Source: Bacteroidales bacterium UBA1173
GTDB lineage: Bacteria > Bacteroidota > Bacteroidia > Bacteroidales > F082
Length of the DNA stretch: 64,000 bases
Assembly (NCBI GenBank): GCA_002311655.1
Contig: DBYZ01000007.1
Location: 64,675 to 128,674, forward strand
Direction of reading: 5' to 3'
The notes beneath the pieces were generated by a model. It was given only the letters and a program-made list of their open reading frames with translations. It searched no databases and was not told the origin of the DNA. Numbering within the stretch: the stretch's first letter is position 1; every line of letters starts with the position of its first letter. Positions 43,272 to 52,000 of this stretch are shown here, piece after piece. The position numbers were made by a program, and so were the translations under genes.

Positions 43272-44591
43272 TTAGAGTTGAGTTTTCAGAACTTTTCTTG
43301 AACATCTGTTGCCTTTTAGGTCAGTGATGTTGAAGATATAGATTCCGGAAGGCTGTTGGGAGAGGTCTATAAAGATGTCTCCGCTGCGTTCTTTGCTGAT
43401 AACCGATTGTCCGAGGATGTTTACCACCTCGACTTTCGCGATATCCTTGCCGGTGATTGTGACTATGTTGTTTGTCGGGTTAGGATGGACAGTCACAGGC
43501 ATATCTTCTGTTTCCTCAATATCGTAATAAGGATTAGCTGTTTCGGTATAAGTGATGTCCATTCTGCCGAAATATCTTATGCCGTTTCTAAGATTCACAT
43601 CAAGAAATTGCAAATGCTCCTGCGTGAATAACCGATCGGCTACCCAATCGGGCGAAGTAAAATAGGTATAACGGTTCTCGATGAGGCTTATTCCGTCAAC
43701 CCACGTGTTTTCAGTGTCGGAATAGTCTTGAAAATGTATGCTTATTGGATAGCCTGCCTCGTTGTATTCATACATTGTCCTTTTGTCGTTTGCATATTCG
43801 ACCCCGTTCCATAATTTGTGCTCTGCCATTATAACCGCACCTTCACTGTTTCGGCTATAAGTGTCTTTGCTGTAAGGAACCCATTCCCCATCCCAATGGG
43901 AGGTCTCAACGCTTGCCAGAAAACCATTTTCGTAATGATATCCGGCGTATTCTGTGTTGACGAATACGCCATCGGTCACTTCTTCATGTTTTACACTTAA
44001 GGCATTCCCATCTGCTGCTAGTGTCGTTGTAATCCTTAATGTCGTAGGCTCATATAACGAATATTGTGTCATTACAATTTCGTTGTCATTATATTCGTAT
44101 ATGTCATGACATGTAAGTGTTATTGTTCCACTGCCATTATCATGGATAATCGAATCTTCAACAATTCTGTTGCTGCCGTCAAAATATGCCTTCTTTCTAA
44201 TCGACCAGTCATTTCCGTGTAGATTATGATATGTTTTTTCAATTTCAATAATATTTCCACCACTATATATAATATCGTAAGAAAGTGATCCAGAAGCCGC
44301 AAAGAATGATGTATAGTTATATCCAATAATATTGTTGTGATTGTCGTATTCAAAATCCCCAAAATGATATCCCCAATAATCCGGGCTATTACAACTGTTC
44401 AAAATTTGATAGAATGTACCATCTTCATTGTATTGGAAAGTAGTCTCGGAATTATAAGGATTATACACACCGTTGTCATAAACCATTTGTTGGCAGGTTA
44501 TTCTGTCGGGCTGCAGAACCAATGTGTTTTGCTGTGACCAAGCGAAAGCTGTAGTCATTAACAGTAATGATAATAAATAGATTTTTTTCAT
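43272..44591 (-). CDS. T9SS-exported protein with YD-like strand repeats
   Basis: A 439-residue protein with a signal peptide (to FAWSQQ). The mature part has repeated strand-turn units (YDNHNNIIGYNYTS, YDIIYSGGNIIEIEKTY, YEYNEAGYPISIHFQDY) that resemble the degenerate YD-type repeats found in Bacteroidetes surface proteins. It ends in a type A sorting domain (VHPNPTNNIVTITG, VVNILGQSV, SGIYIFNIT, ending KVLKTQL). It starts one base after the stop of the preceding gene (44593-45471), so both share a transcript. Confidence 0.85.
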   Translation of the reverse strand: MKKIYLLSLLLMTTAFAWSQQNTLVLQPDRITCQQMVYDNGVYNPYNSETTFQYNEDGTFYQILNSCNSPDYWGYHFGDFEYDNHNNIIGYNYTSFFAASGSLSYDIIYSGGNIIEIEKTYHNLHGNDWSIRKKAYFDGSNRIVEDSIIHDNGSGTITLTCHDIYEYNDNEIVMTQYSLYEPTTLRITTTLAADGNALSVKHEEVTDGVFVNTEYAGYHYENGFLASVETSHWDGEWVPYSKDTYSRNSEGAVIMAEHKLWNGVEYANDKRTMYEYNEAGYPISIHFQDYSDTENTWVDGISLIENRYTYFTSPDWVADRLFTQEHLQFLDVNLRNGIRYFGRMDITYTETANPYYDIEETEDMPVTVHPNPTNNIVTITGKDIAKVEVVNILGQSVISKERSGDIFIDLSQQPSGIYIFNITDLKGNRCSRKVLKTQL

Positions 44592-44592
44592 A

Positions 44593-45471
44593 TTATTCTG
44601 TTATTAGGATTTTAATGTGTTGGCGCTCTTCAACAGACAAAATTTCCAAAATATAACATCCGCGAGGCAAATCGTTTATTTCTAAAAACAAGGTCTGTTT
44701 CCCTTGAGAAACAGTGCCATTAAACAGTGTTTTTGCTGTTTTACCAGATAAATCTTTAAGCAATATTTCAATATGCTGTTGCTGAATGGACTGAAACGAC
44801 AACTTAATATTGTCTTTTGCTGGGTTTGGATAAACACTTAACGACACTGATTCACCATCATTCTCAATAATACTATTGTGTTGTCTTAACAAATTTACTT
44901 CCATCGGGAAATAACAGCCTGCATACATTGTATTGAACCATGACCAGTTTTGTTCGTCATGTTCATCGTATGGCGGTTGTGGTCCTGTTGTCTCTAAACC
45001 TAAAATAAACCACCCATAATAATCCCATAGCAAATGCCCTTCCAAATCATGTTCAGCACTATATGAGTTTTCTAAACTTGCATACATTATAGGTGGATAG
45101 TCTCCGACAATGGTATCAAACAACTCCTTGTCCCAGCTGACTGTTACTGGGAAATCCCAATTGATGGCACGTACAAGTATATTTGTGAAATTTGTAGTAA
45201 ATGGAATCGCAATCACTTTTGAGAGCATGCCATTGTCCAACCTAAAATATACCTGAAAAACATCTGGGTTGATATCAAATTGCCCTTCTCCAAATTCTTC
45301 ATCAACATCTAAAGTGGCATTATCATCTTGAATAAACCATAAGGTATCAGACACTCCCGAGCCTATAGTAAAAACCATCGGGAAAGTCCAGTTGTTTTGG
45401 GCGTTTGCCACTCCTGCTATGAACAATAAAACCAGCAGAAACCATGATTTTTTTGATGTGAGATTTTTCAT
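44593..45471 (-). CDS. T9SS-exported protein, unknown
   Basis: A 292-residue protein. Its signal peptide (MKNLTSKKSWFLLVLLFIAG) and 5' leader are almost identical to those of the two copies at 42225 and 45548, but the mature domain is unrelated. The C-terminal sorting domain (VYPNPAKDNIKLSF, LLKDLSGKT, RGCYILEIL, ending IKILITE) is intact, with Cys in place of Ile in the GIY motif. Start chosen at 45471; an upstream reading of 20 codons crosses the promoter. So the signal-peptide/leader block has been shared among different cargo genes. Confidence 0.85.
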   Translation of the reverse strand: MKNLTSKKSWFLLVLLFIAGVANAQNNWTFPMVFTIGSGVSDTLWFIQDDNATLDVDEEFGEGQFDINPDVFQVYFRLDNGMLSKVIAIPFTTNFTNILVRAINWDFPVTVSWDKELFDTIVGDYPPIMYASLENSYSAEHDLEGHLLWDYYGWFILGLETTGPQPPYDEHDEQNWSWFNTMYAGCYFPMEVNLLRQHNSIIENDGESVSLSVYPNPAKDNIKLSFQSIQQQHIEILLKDLSGKTAKTLFNGTVSQGKQTLFLEINDLPRGCYILEILSVEERQHIKILITE

Positions 45472-45501
45472 AACTATATGAGTTTTAATGGTTAGACGCA
45501 G

Positions 45502-45509
45502 CAAAGATA
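45502..45509 (-). promoter_or_regulatory. -7 element for the gene at 45471
   Basis: TATCTTTG on the minus strand, 30 bases before the ATG. It lies inside the leader that is duplicated, with a damaged -7 site, at 42161-42224. Confidence 0.5.
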
Positions 45510-45547
45510 AAAATAAATTATCACAATCCAAAGAATAATCATCATCA

Positions 45548-46519
45548 TTATCTTTCGACTATTATTCTTTCCGTATATTCTTTTCCGTCGCCCATTTCCA
45601 CTTTCATCAGATAGATACCGGGATTATAACGTCCACAAAAATGAATTTGCCATTTTTTGTTATCAATCACCTTTTTGTTTATTTCTATGGTTCTTCCAAA
45701 CACATCAGTCATTGTAACATCTTTAATATAAGCAGGATACTCTATCGTTATAATATCGTTATTTTTAATAACATTAGGATATATGATTAACTGATAATTA
45801 TCTGTTTCATTCACGCTCCATATATCAGGGAAACAATCATCTGGACCACCATAAACCTGCACTCCGTCTTTGTATTCGCACAATAATCCTATTTCTTGCG
45901 CGGATCCATACTCTCCTTCATACATGTCAGATAATGGTTCTTGCCATAACGGGAAATTTTCTGGGAAAAGGCCCTCTATCAAATCTATATTTCCATATAA
46001 ATGTATAGTTTTTCTGCCGTTGTTATAATCAATACTTTTAACTTCAACTCTGACTTCTTGCAAACAATTATGACTTAGAACTGTAAATTTGTCGCCTACT
46101 TCCAGTGTCATATCACAAATTAGTTTCTCTGTTTCGCCCATTCCGAAATAATCCCTGTAATACCGATACAATCGTCCAGTTTCACGTTCTTCTCTAACAA
46201 ACAAGGTGTCTTGTCGTGGAAATAGATAATGGTATCCTGGTTGTGAAAAACTTTCGAGCGGTTGGGGCTCTCTATAGTAATACTGTTTCTCGTTAATAGT
46301 AATTGTGTCATTTGTGTATATTGTCCCAGACAACACAAAAAATAGGTCTGCACTATAGCATGGAGCTAACAGGATATTTAAACTTGTTGAGTCGTTCCCG
46401 AAATACGACCTATACAAGTCTTTTCCAGATTTGTTGGTTTCTTGCGATTTCGCAATCACTCCTGCAATGAGCAATAAAACCAGCAGAAACCATGATTTTT
46501 TTGATGTGATATTTTTCAT
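45548..46519 (-). CDS. T9SS-exported protein, unknown (copy B)
   Basis: A 323-residue paralogue of the gene at 42225. Shared: signal peptide, GKDLYRSYFGNDSTSLNI, YRYYRDYFGMGETEKLICDM, the block from CEYKDGVQVYG to the end, and the sorting tail ending RIIVER. Different: the middle (about 145-215). The start at 46519 gives the same signal peptide as the copies; upstream codons are from the leader. The 3' flank down to 45472 is the leader of the next gene, and the same order appears at copy A, so a block of gene plus following leader was duplicated. Confidence 0.85.
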   Translation of the reverse strand: MKNITSKKSWFLLVLLLIAGVIAKSQETNKSGKDLYRSYFGNDSTSLNILLAPCYSADLFFVLSGTIYTNDTITINEKQYYYREPQPLESFSQPGYHYLFPRQDTLFVREERETGRLYRYYRDYFGMGETEKLICDMTLEVGDKFTVLSHNCLQEVRVEVKSIDYNNGRKTIHLYGNIDLIEGLFPENFPLWQEPLSDMYEGEYGSAQEIGLLCEYKDGVQVYGGPDDCFPDIWSVNETDNYQLIIYPNVIKNNDIITIEYPAYIKDVTMTDVFGRTIEINKKVIDNKKWQIHFCGRYNPGIYLMKVEMGDGKEYTERIIVER

Positions 46520-46549
46520 AACTATATGAGTTTTAATGGTTAGACACTG

Positions 46550-46557
46550 CAAATATA
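46550..46557 (-). promoter_or_regulatory. -7 element for copy B
   Basis: TATATTTG on the minus strand, 30 bases before the ATG. Same distance as at 45502. Confidence 0.5.
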
Positions 46558-46605
46558 TAAAATTAGTTCTAATATCAAATTATATGTACCTTTTTGATTA
46601 TCAGC

Positions 46606-47199
46606 CTAATGCCTTTCTCTTTTCAGCAGTAGAGTCGGTGGAACTCCAAGCTGTTGCTTCACCTCAAGATAGTCTTCGTATGAAAACGGTCCCCAAACAT
46701 CGGCGGTTTTAATATTTAGAATCCAATACTGATGGATAGGGCTGTCTTCAATCATTTTCCTTTTTTTCGTGTAATTCCCGATAGTGTCAAATTCTCTCCT
46801 TGAATAGTTGAGTCTTCCATCTTCATGATAAAAATGAATATATTCCCCTAAAATACTATCGAGAGGCTGTTGGTCGGCAAGAAGAAATGTGTTATCGCGA
46901 GCACAATCACAAATATGTTCGCCAATAATTGTTCCATAAAAATATGTCTGTGATTGTATGAATCTCTCAACAACACTATCACCTTTATGATAATAGAAAT
47001 ATTTTCCTGTACATTTGTATATAGCATCCGGATGATAAGGATCGGAAATCCGTTCAACAGTATCACCATAGATAAGGTGTATATCTTTGCCGTAGTCATG
47101 GTCGCTGGCGCCATAACCAATACTGAATTTGTTTTTATGTGGATTGCATCCTATTAAAAATAATCCAACAAAGAGTAAGTATAAAATATTTTTTTTCAT
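46606..47199 (-). CDS. Lipoprotein, candidate immunity protein for the orphan RHS tip
   Basis: A 197-residue protein with a lipobox (FLIGCNPHK, Cys17) and an unrecognised beta-rich mature part (IHLIYGDTVERISD, YKCTGKYFYYHKGDSV, WILNIKTADVWGPFSY). It begins 4 bases after the orphan RHS-core cassette ends, the usual place of an immunity gene in polymorphic toxin loci. A lipoprotein would protect at the periplasmic side of a membrane. The start at 47199 gives a clean lipoprotein signal; a longer reading overlaps the cassette. The immunity role is inferred from position only. Confidence 0.7.
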   Translation of the reverse strand: MKKNILYLLFVGLFLIGCNPHKNKFSIGYGASDHDYGKDIHLIYGDTVERISDPYHPDAIYKCTGKYFYYHKGDSVVERFIQSQTYFYGTIIGEHICDCARDNTFLLADQQPLDSILGEYIHFYHEDGRLNYSRREFDTIGNYTKKRKMIEDSPIHQYWILNIKTADVWGPFSYEDYLEVKQQLGVPPTLLLKRERH

Positions 47200-47203
47200 A
47201 GCA

Positions 47204-48223
47204 TTAAGGATAATATGGAATATAAATAGGATTATTAACAAATATGATATCAAAAGGTCCGCCCAAAAACATTGGGGTCATATGATATGTGGTATTAAAT
47301 ATGGTACCATGAATAAGTCCTCCATAAAAAGTCCCTGTATTCCTCCAATTAAAAAAGCCATTATCCCATCTGTCTGAATCTGGTTGAAAATTGAAATCAT
47401 ATGTATCAAAGTGGATTTCATACATATTATCACCCTTTGGTGTTAATACTATCTGGCCTAAAGCCATTGCAACTTGAGGATTATCAAACATATAAGGGTT
47501 GCTTAATAAGTTAATGGAATATGTTTCTTTACCATCATCATTTATATAATGAACAAAATCCTCATAAATTGAATAGTTTTCCAATCCAAGCGATTGGGCA
47601 TCTACATATAATGGATTTCCCCCTCCTATTTGGAAATGCAAATAACATTTAATAAACAAATAATCGGCTGTTGTAGGATTATCACGAGATTCACCGGGTC
47701 TGCCACTTGAGTTGGTCGTATTGTTTGTTTGGTCATCATCGCCATGACCATTACCCGATGGTCCATTTGGGTTGCTTCCTCCTCCCGGGCTTCCAAGGTT
47801 TCCACTTCCGCCACCATGACAACCGTTTCCACCTATAGCACCACCATACGAATCGCCTTGTGACCACAAGCTGTTTGAAAAGTAATTAATGCGATCCCAT
47901 GTTGGCTGCATGATTTCCAGATATTGATTATAACGAATGCTTAGAACTAATCTTTCTGCTTGTTCGTAATCATAACTTGAGTTGCCATTCCATCCAAAAT
48001 ACAGTTCTCCACTAGGGTCAACATACTTCAACGGGTTGTACATACAATATGCATAACGGTTGAATCCTTGCTGCGTTGTGGGGTCCTGCATGTATTTGTC
48101 TGGCGAGAGAAATGCCGACATCAATGGGTCGTACATTCGGCCGTTCATGTTTATGAGACCTAAGTCGTAGAGGTGCTCGTGGCCGGTGATAGTAGTGCGA
48201 TATGTGAAAAGTTGGGATGGCAT
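47204..48223 (-). CDS. Orphan RHS-core cassette with its own C-terminal tip
   Basis: A 339-residue protein without signal peptide. Residues 13-72 repeat the end of the large RHS protein's core (TGHEHLYDLGLINMNGRMYD, FNRYAYCMYNPLKYVDPSG); 181 bases (48009-48189) match 49859-50039 without gaps and about 14 mismatches by eye. The rest is a different tip: a helical piece, a Gly/Ser/Asn-rich linker with GSPGGGS, and a C-terminal domain of about 140 residues (ALGQIVLTPKGDNMYEIHFD, TYDFNFQPDSDRWDNGFFNW) not recognised. It looks like a displaced spare tip of a polymorphic toxin. The first 12 codons are not core-like, so expression may need recombination. Confidence 0.82.
   Translation of the reverse strand: MPSQLFTYRTTITGHEHLYDLGLINMNGRMYDPLMSAFLSPDKYMQDPTTQQGFNRYAYCMYNPLKYVDPSGELYFGWNGNSSYDYEQAERLVLSIRYNQYLEIMQPTWDRINYFSNSLWSQGDSYGGAIGGNGCHGGGSGNLGSPGGGSNPNGPSGNGHGDDDQTNNTTNSSGRPGESRDNPTTADYLFIKCYLHFQIGGGNPLYVDAQSLGLENYSIYEDFVHYINDDGKETYSINLLSNPYMFDNPQVAMALGQIVLTPKGDNMYEIHFDTYDFNFQPDSDRWDNGFFNWRNTGTFYGGLIHGTIFNTTYHMTPMFLGGPFDIIFVNNPIYIPYYP
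48009..48189. repeat. RHS core repeat, copy 1
   Basis: 181 bases matching 49859-50039 at a constant offset of 1850 bases, about 92% identical by eye. A second short match, TTCCTCCTCCCGGGCTTCCA, lies inside each tip (47776-47795 and 49653-49672). These pairs are possible recombination points for swapping tips. Confidence 0.8.
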
Positions 48224-48230
48224 AAATTAT

Positions 48231-49088
48231 TTACTCAAACGTTACTGTCACACTGTTTGACGAGAATTCCCCTGAATAAAGTTTGTATTGACCGACTTTT
48301 TTAGGAAGAGGAAGAAATTTGTCGGGTTCACCAAATCTCCACTCTGTTAAAACTTGACTTTTAAATTCGTTGCCATTCAATATAAATGTATATGTTCCTT
48401 TAACCAAGTCGAAACATGTTAAATTAAATACATCTTCTTTTGTCTCACCAGCTTTTAAGAACATGAATTGATGTGCTGTTTTGGTTTTAATGGCACGCTT
48501 AGTGATATCTTTTTCATTAAAAGTCATCATATAATAATCTTTTCTTTCATCTTTGTTTCTATAAATTGTATCGCTAAGATAGTCATTAATATATTGAAGA
48601 TCTCTATTGATGATGTCTGGACATCCTCCAGATTTATCATACCACGATTCCTCATCGACAATAAACCAGTCCGCATAGTTGGAATACGGTAAATCAATCG
48701 CTACAACAAAACGATCATTTTTATATTGCTTGTTTGTAATGGATTTTACTATGTGACTTATATAATCTCTATGTTTTTTTCTATATTCGTGATAACCTAT
48801 TTCAAGCATTTCTGGATCAAAAGCCATAGTCTCCATTGCACCCCATAAAAAATCAGGGATACCTTCTCTGTAATATGAAAATTTTCTAAAATACAGGTTG
48901 TTATCGGAATTGTTTGTGTAAGAAACCACCAATTCAGGACATTTAACGATTGAATCAGGGTTTAGAATGTAGGGGCCTTCGCTCCAACGGATTGACAGGT
49001 TGATGGAGATGTCTTGGGCTTGAAGATTGTTTATTATTATGAATGTAGATAACAACAATACACAAAAAAATGATTTTTTATTTTTCAT
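48231..49088 (-). CDS. Exported protein, candidate immunity protein for the main RHS tip
   Basis: A 285-residue protein with a signal peptide (to NNLQAQ) and no sorting tail, so it should stay in the periplasm. The mature part starts with strands like an Ig-type fold (LVVSYTNNSDNNLYFRKFSYY), followed by a helical insert and a final beta segment (GTYTFILNG, YSGEFSSNSVTVTFE); no family was recognised. It lies 10 bases after the RHS gene and 7 before the orphan cassette. Position suggests an immunity protein against the metallopeptidase-like tip, acting in the periplasm. This is inference. Confidence 0.7.
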   Translation of the reverse strand: MKNKKSFFCVLLLSTFIIINNLQAQDISINLSIRWSEGPYILNPDSIVKCPELVVSYTNNSDNNLYFRKFSYYREGIPDFLWGAMETMAFDPEMLEIGYHEYRKKHRDYISHIVKSITNKQYKNDRFVVAIDLPYSNYADWFIVDEESWYDKSGGCPDIINRDLQYINDYLSDTIYRNKDERKDYYMMTFNEKDITKRAIKTKTAHQFMFLKAGETKEDVFNLTCFDLVKGTYTFILNGNEFKSQVLTEWRFGEPDKFLPLPKKVGQYKLYSGEFSSNSVTVTFE

Positions 49089-49098
49089 AGTATAAATC

Positions 49099-52000
49099 TT
49101 AAGGATGTATTAAATTATTTAACCAACTGAAATTTTTATAATCGAGAATTTTTTTATAACTCTTATAGTTGTCACAATTAGTACTCCATTCAAATGGTAA
49201 GTGTTTGAATCCCATAGATTCGTCCCATGAATAAGCATTATATTCTTTAATATCTTCAATACACATATCGTTTACAATATGATTATACATACAATCAATT
49301 AACGCTATATTTTGAGATGCATGTACAAATTCATGCCCCATAGTATAAAATAAGTTTTCAGGACATTGAAATACATAATCTGGATTCAAATAAATGCAGG
49401 AATAACCGTTGACTCTCGCTTTGCCATAAAATATATCATAATCTGTTTGAGTAACTCCATGTTCAGCAGTTTCAAATGGGTAACCATTTATTGATAGTTC
49501 TGTAATATAATTCATTGGCATATTAGGGAAAAACGTTTCCTGAAATTCTTTTAAAAAAGCGTCAGTACGCAATTTTTCTGGAATAGGTTTACCAGGTTCA
49601 TATTCAATACCATGTGTTTTGCATAGTTTTTTAAAAGCCTCTAAAAAAGTCTTTCCTCCTCCCGGGCTTCCATGGTGTCCACTGCCATTGCCATGAGTAT
49701 CTGAACCATGTGAGAACAGACCGCATGCCATATTTATGGTTAGCTGAACTGATGCTGTAGCCAGATCCCATACACTAAACCATTCATGGAAAACACGTTG
49801 CTGTATTTCTTCCATCATACGGTAATAGGCACCTTCATCGTAACCGAAGTAACGGTTACCACTCGGGTCGACATATTTCAGTGGGTTGTACATGCAATAT
49901 GCATATCTGTTGAAGCCCTGCTGCGTTGTGGGGTCCTGCATGTATTTGTCTGGCGAGAGGAATGACGACATCAAAGGGTCGTACATTCGGCCGTTCATGT
50001 TTATGAGACCTAAGTCGTAGAGGTGCTCGTGGCCTGTGAAACCGCGGTCGAACTTTAAAGGACGGGCAGGCAAGCCACTCCATGTCAGAGGGTCGCGCGC
50101 ATTGCCCCAGGCATCGAAACTGCGTCGTTCAACAATATTGCAAACGGAGTCGGTGATAGTGGTCCAACTGCCCAGATGATCTTTGTAGATATAGTAAACA
50201 TTGTCAACGCCACCTGAGGTTACAACCATTGCGAAAACACCATAAGGTCCGGTCAGGTAAGTGTAAACCTTCTTGCTTCCGTTGTCGTTTGTAAATTCGC
50301 AGTTGCCCACGTAGTTTTTTGTTTTGGTAATGTTGGTAACAGTGTCGATAACAGACATCCATGTGCGTTGCGCGTCGTACCCGTAACCGAACGATACGGC
50401 TTTTCTGCCCTGGGCTATTCTACTCACCTTGTCGAGTGAATTATAAATAATGCTTTGGCTGTCGGGGAACTCCTGGCTCATTGTCTGAACGCTTGATGTG
50501 GCATGCGGTTTGGCGCTGCCGAACTGTGCGTATTCAAAAACGATGGAGCCGTCTTTCTCCTTGCTCGTCATACGTCCCAATGCGTCATAAACAATCGAAC
50601 TGCTCAGGTTGTTCATCGTTATGCCTGTCAGCCTGTCGAGATTGTCGTAATTAAACGATTCGGTCTTGCCGCTGTACAGGCTGTCGGTCCTGCTTGTCAG
50701 ATTGCCGAAGCCGTCGAAAGTGTAGGCGAAATTCTGAATCCCGTTGGATGTCTTTGAGCCTGTTAACCTGTTTGTGAGGATATCGTAAGTGTTTGTCGTG
50801 ACAGACCTGTTCCCTGTTGTGGCCTGGAGCAACTGTCCGTTGGCGTTTATGTCGTCGGTCTGCCATAATGTGTTGCCTCGTGCGTCCTTTATGTTCTTTT
50901 GGGTGCCGTTGGAGTAGTATTCATAGTAAACATGATATCCTGAAGGATATTTTTTGCTTGATAATTGAGAGTTGTTGTTATATGTATATTGTGTGTTGTA
51001 TGTTGTGTCTCTCCGTATTTCATCGACAGATGTCAGGCGGCAGTATGTATCGTATGTATAGTTTAATATCTGGCCGTTATGGGTTATTGAAGCCACGGTG
51101 CCTTTGTTCGTGCTCTCGTTATACGTATACAATGTTGTTGTTCCGTCACCATATATGTATTTCCGTGTAATACGTCCGAGCACGTCATAGCTGTAGTCAT
51201 AATGGTCGTTTCTAGGAGTGTTTTGTCTCACAATCCGTCCGAATGCGTCATAAACGGATGTAGACTCTCCGTAATCCGGGTCATCGAGAGATGTGCGGTT
51301 GCCCGCATCGTCATAACCCATTTCCACTGTCACACCACCGGATGTAGTCATTGCGGCTATTTTGCCATTCGAGTAATAGGTGTATGAAACATCAGCGCCA
51401 CTTGCATCGGTATTATTGGTTATCCATCCCATATAATTGATGGTTTGTTCGGTGATACGGGTTGAGTTGCCCGATGTTGTGGTAGTTGTGGTCGTGAAAC
51501 CGTTATACACATTGCCAACCGTAATTCCGTTGGGTGCGATGGTATTTATTAGTCTTCCCAGCCCGTCATATTGGAATGTGGTCCATAAAGGATTGTCACC
51601 GGTCAGATATGGGTTGGATTTTTGGGTAAGCAGCTGTTTCTCATTGTAACAGGCATCAACGATAACAGGATCCAATTCATGGTTGAGAACCACCGAGCGG
51701 ATAGCATTGCCATTAGCGTCGTAGAATGTTTTTGTCGTGGGTTTGCCTGTTGCGGCGACTTCCTTATAATACAAAGCACCGGCAGGCGACATGGTGGTTT
51801 CTGTCGCCCAAGATGTCTTCTCTGTGGTGGTTGTGTTGTCTGGCGCTGTTGTTACAACATGAGTGCTGAACTTGTTGTTGTAAAGGTAGGATGTCACCAG
51901 ACTGTTGCTGCCGGTATGAGCAATAACCCTATCATAATTGTCGTAAGTGTATTGGTCCTTATAAACCAATCCGTTAGGGTCTTTGGTTTTACTTGTCAAA

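Noticed and set aside
47204..48223. Orphan RHS cassette as a frameshifted 3' part of the main RHS gene
   Set aside because: A separate exported-protein gene lies between them and the core end is present twice, so it is a second cassette and not a broken continuation.
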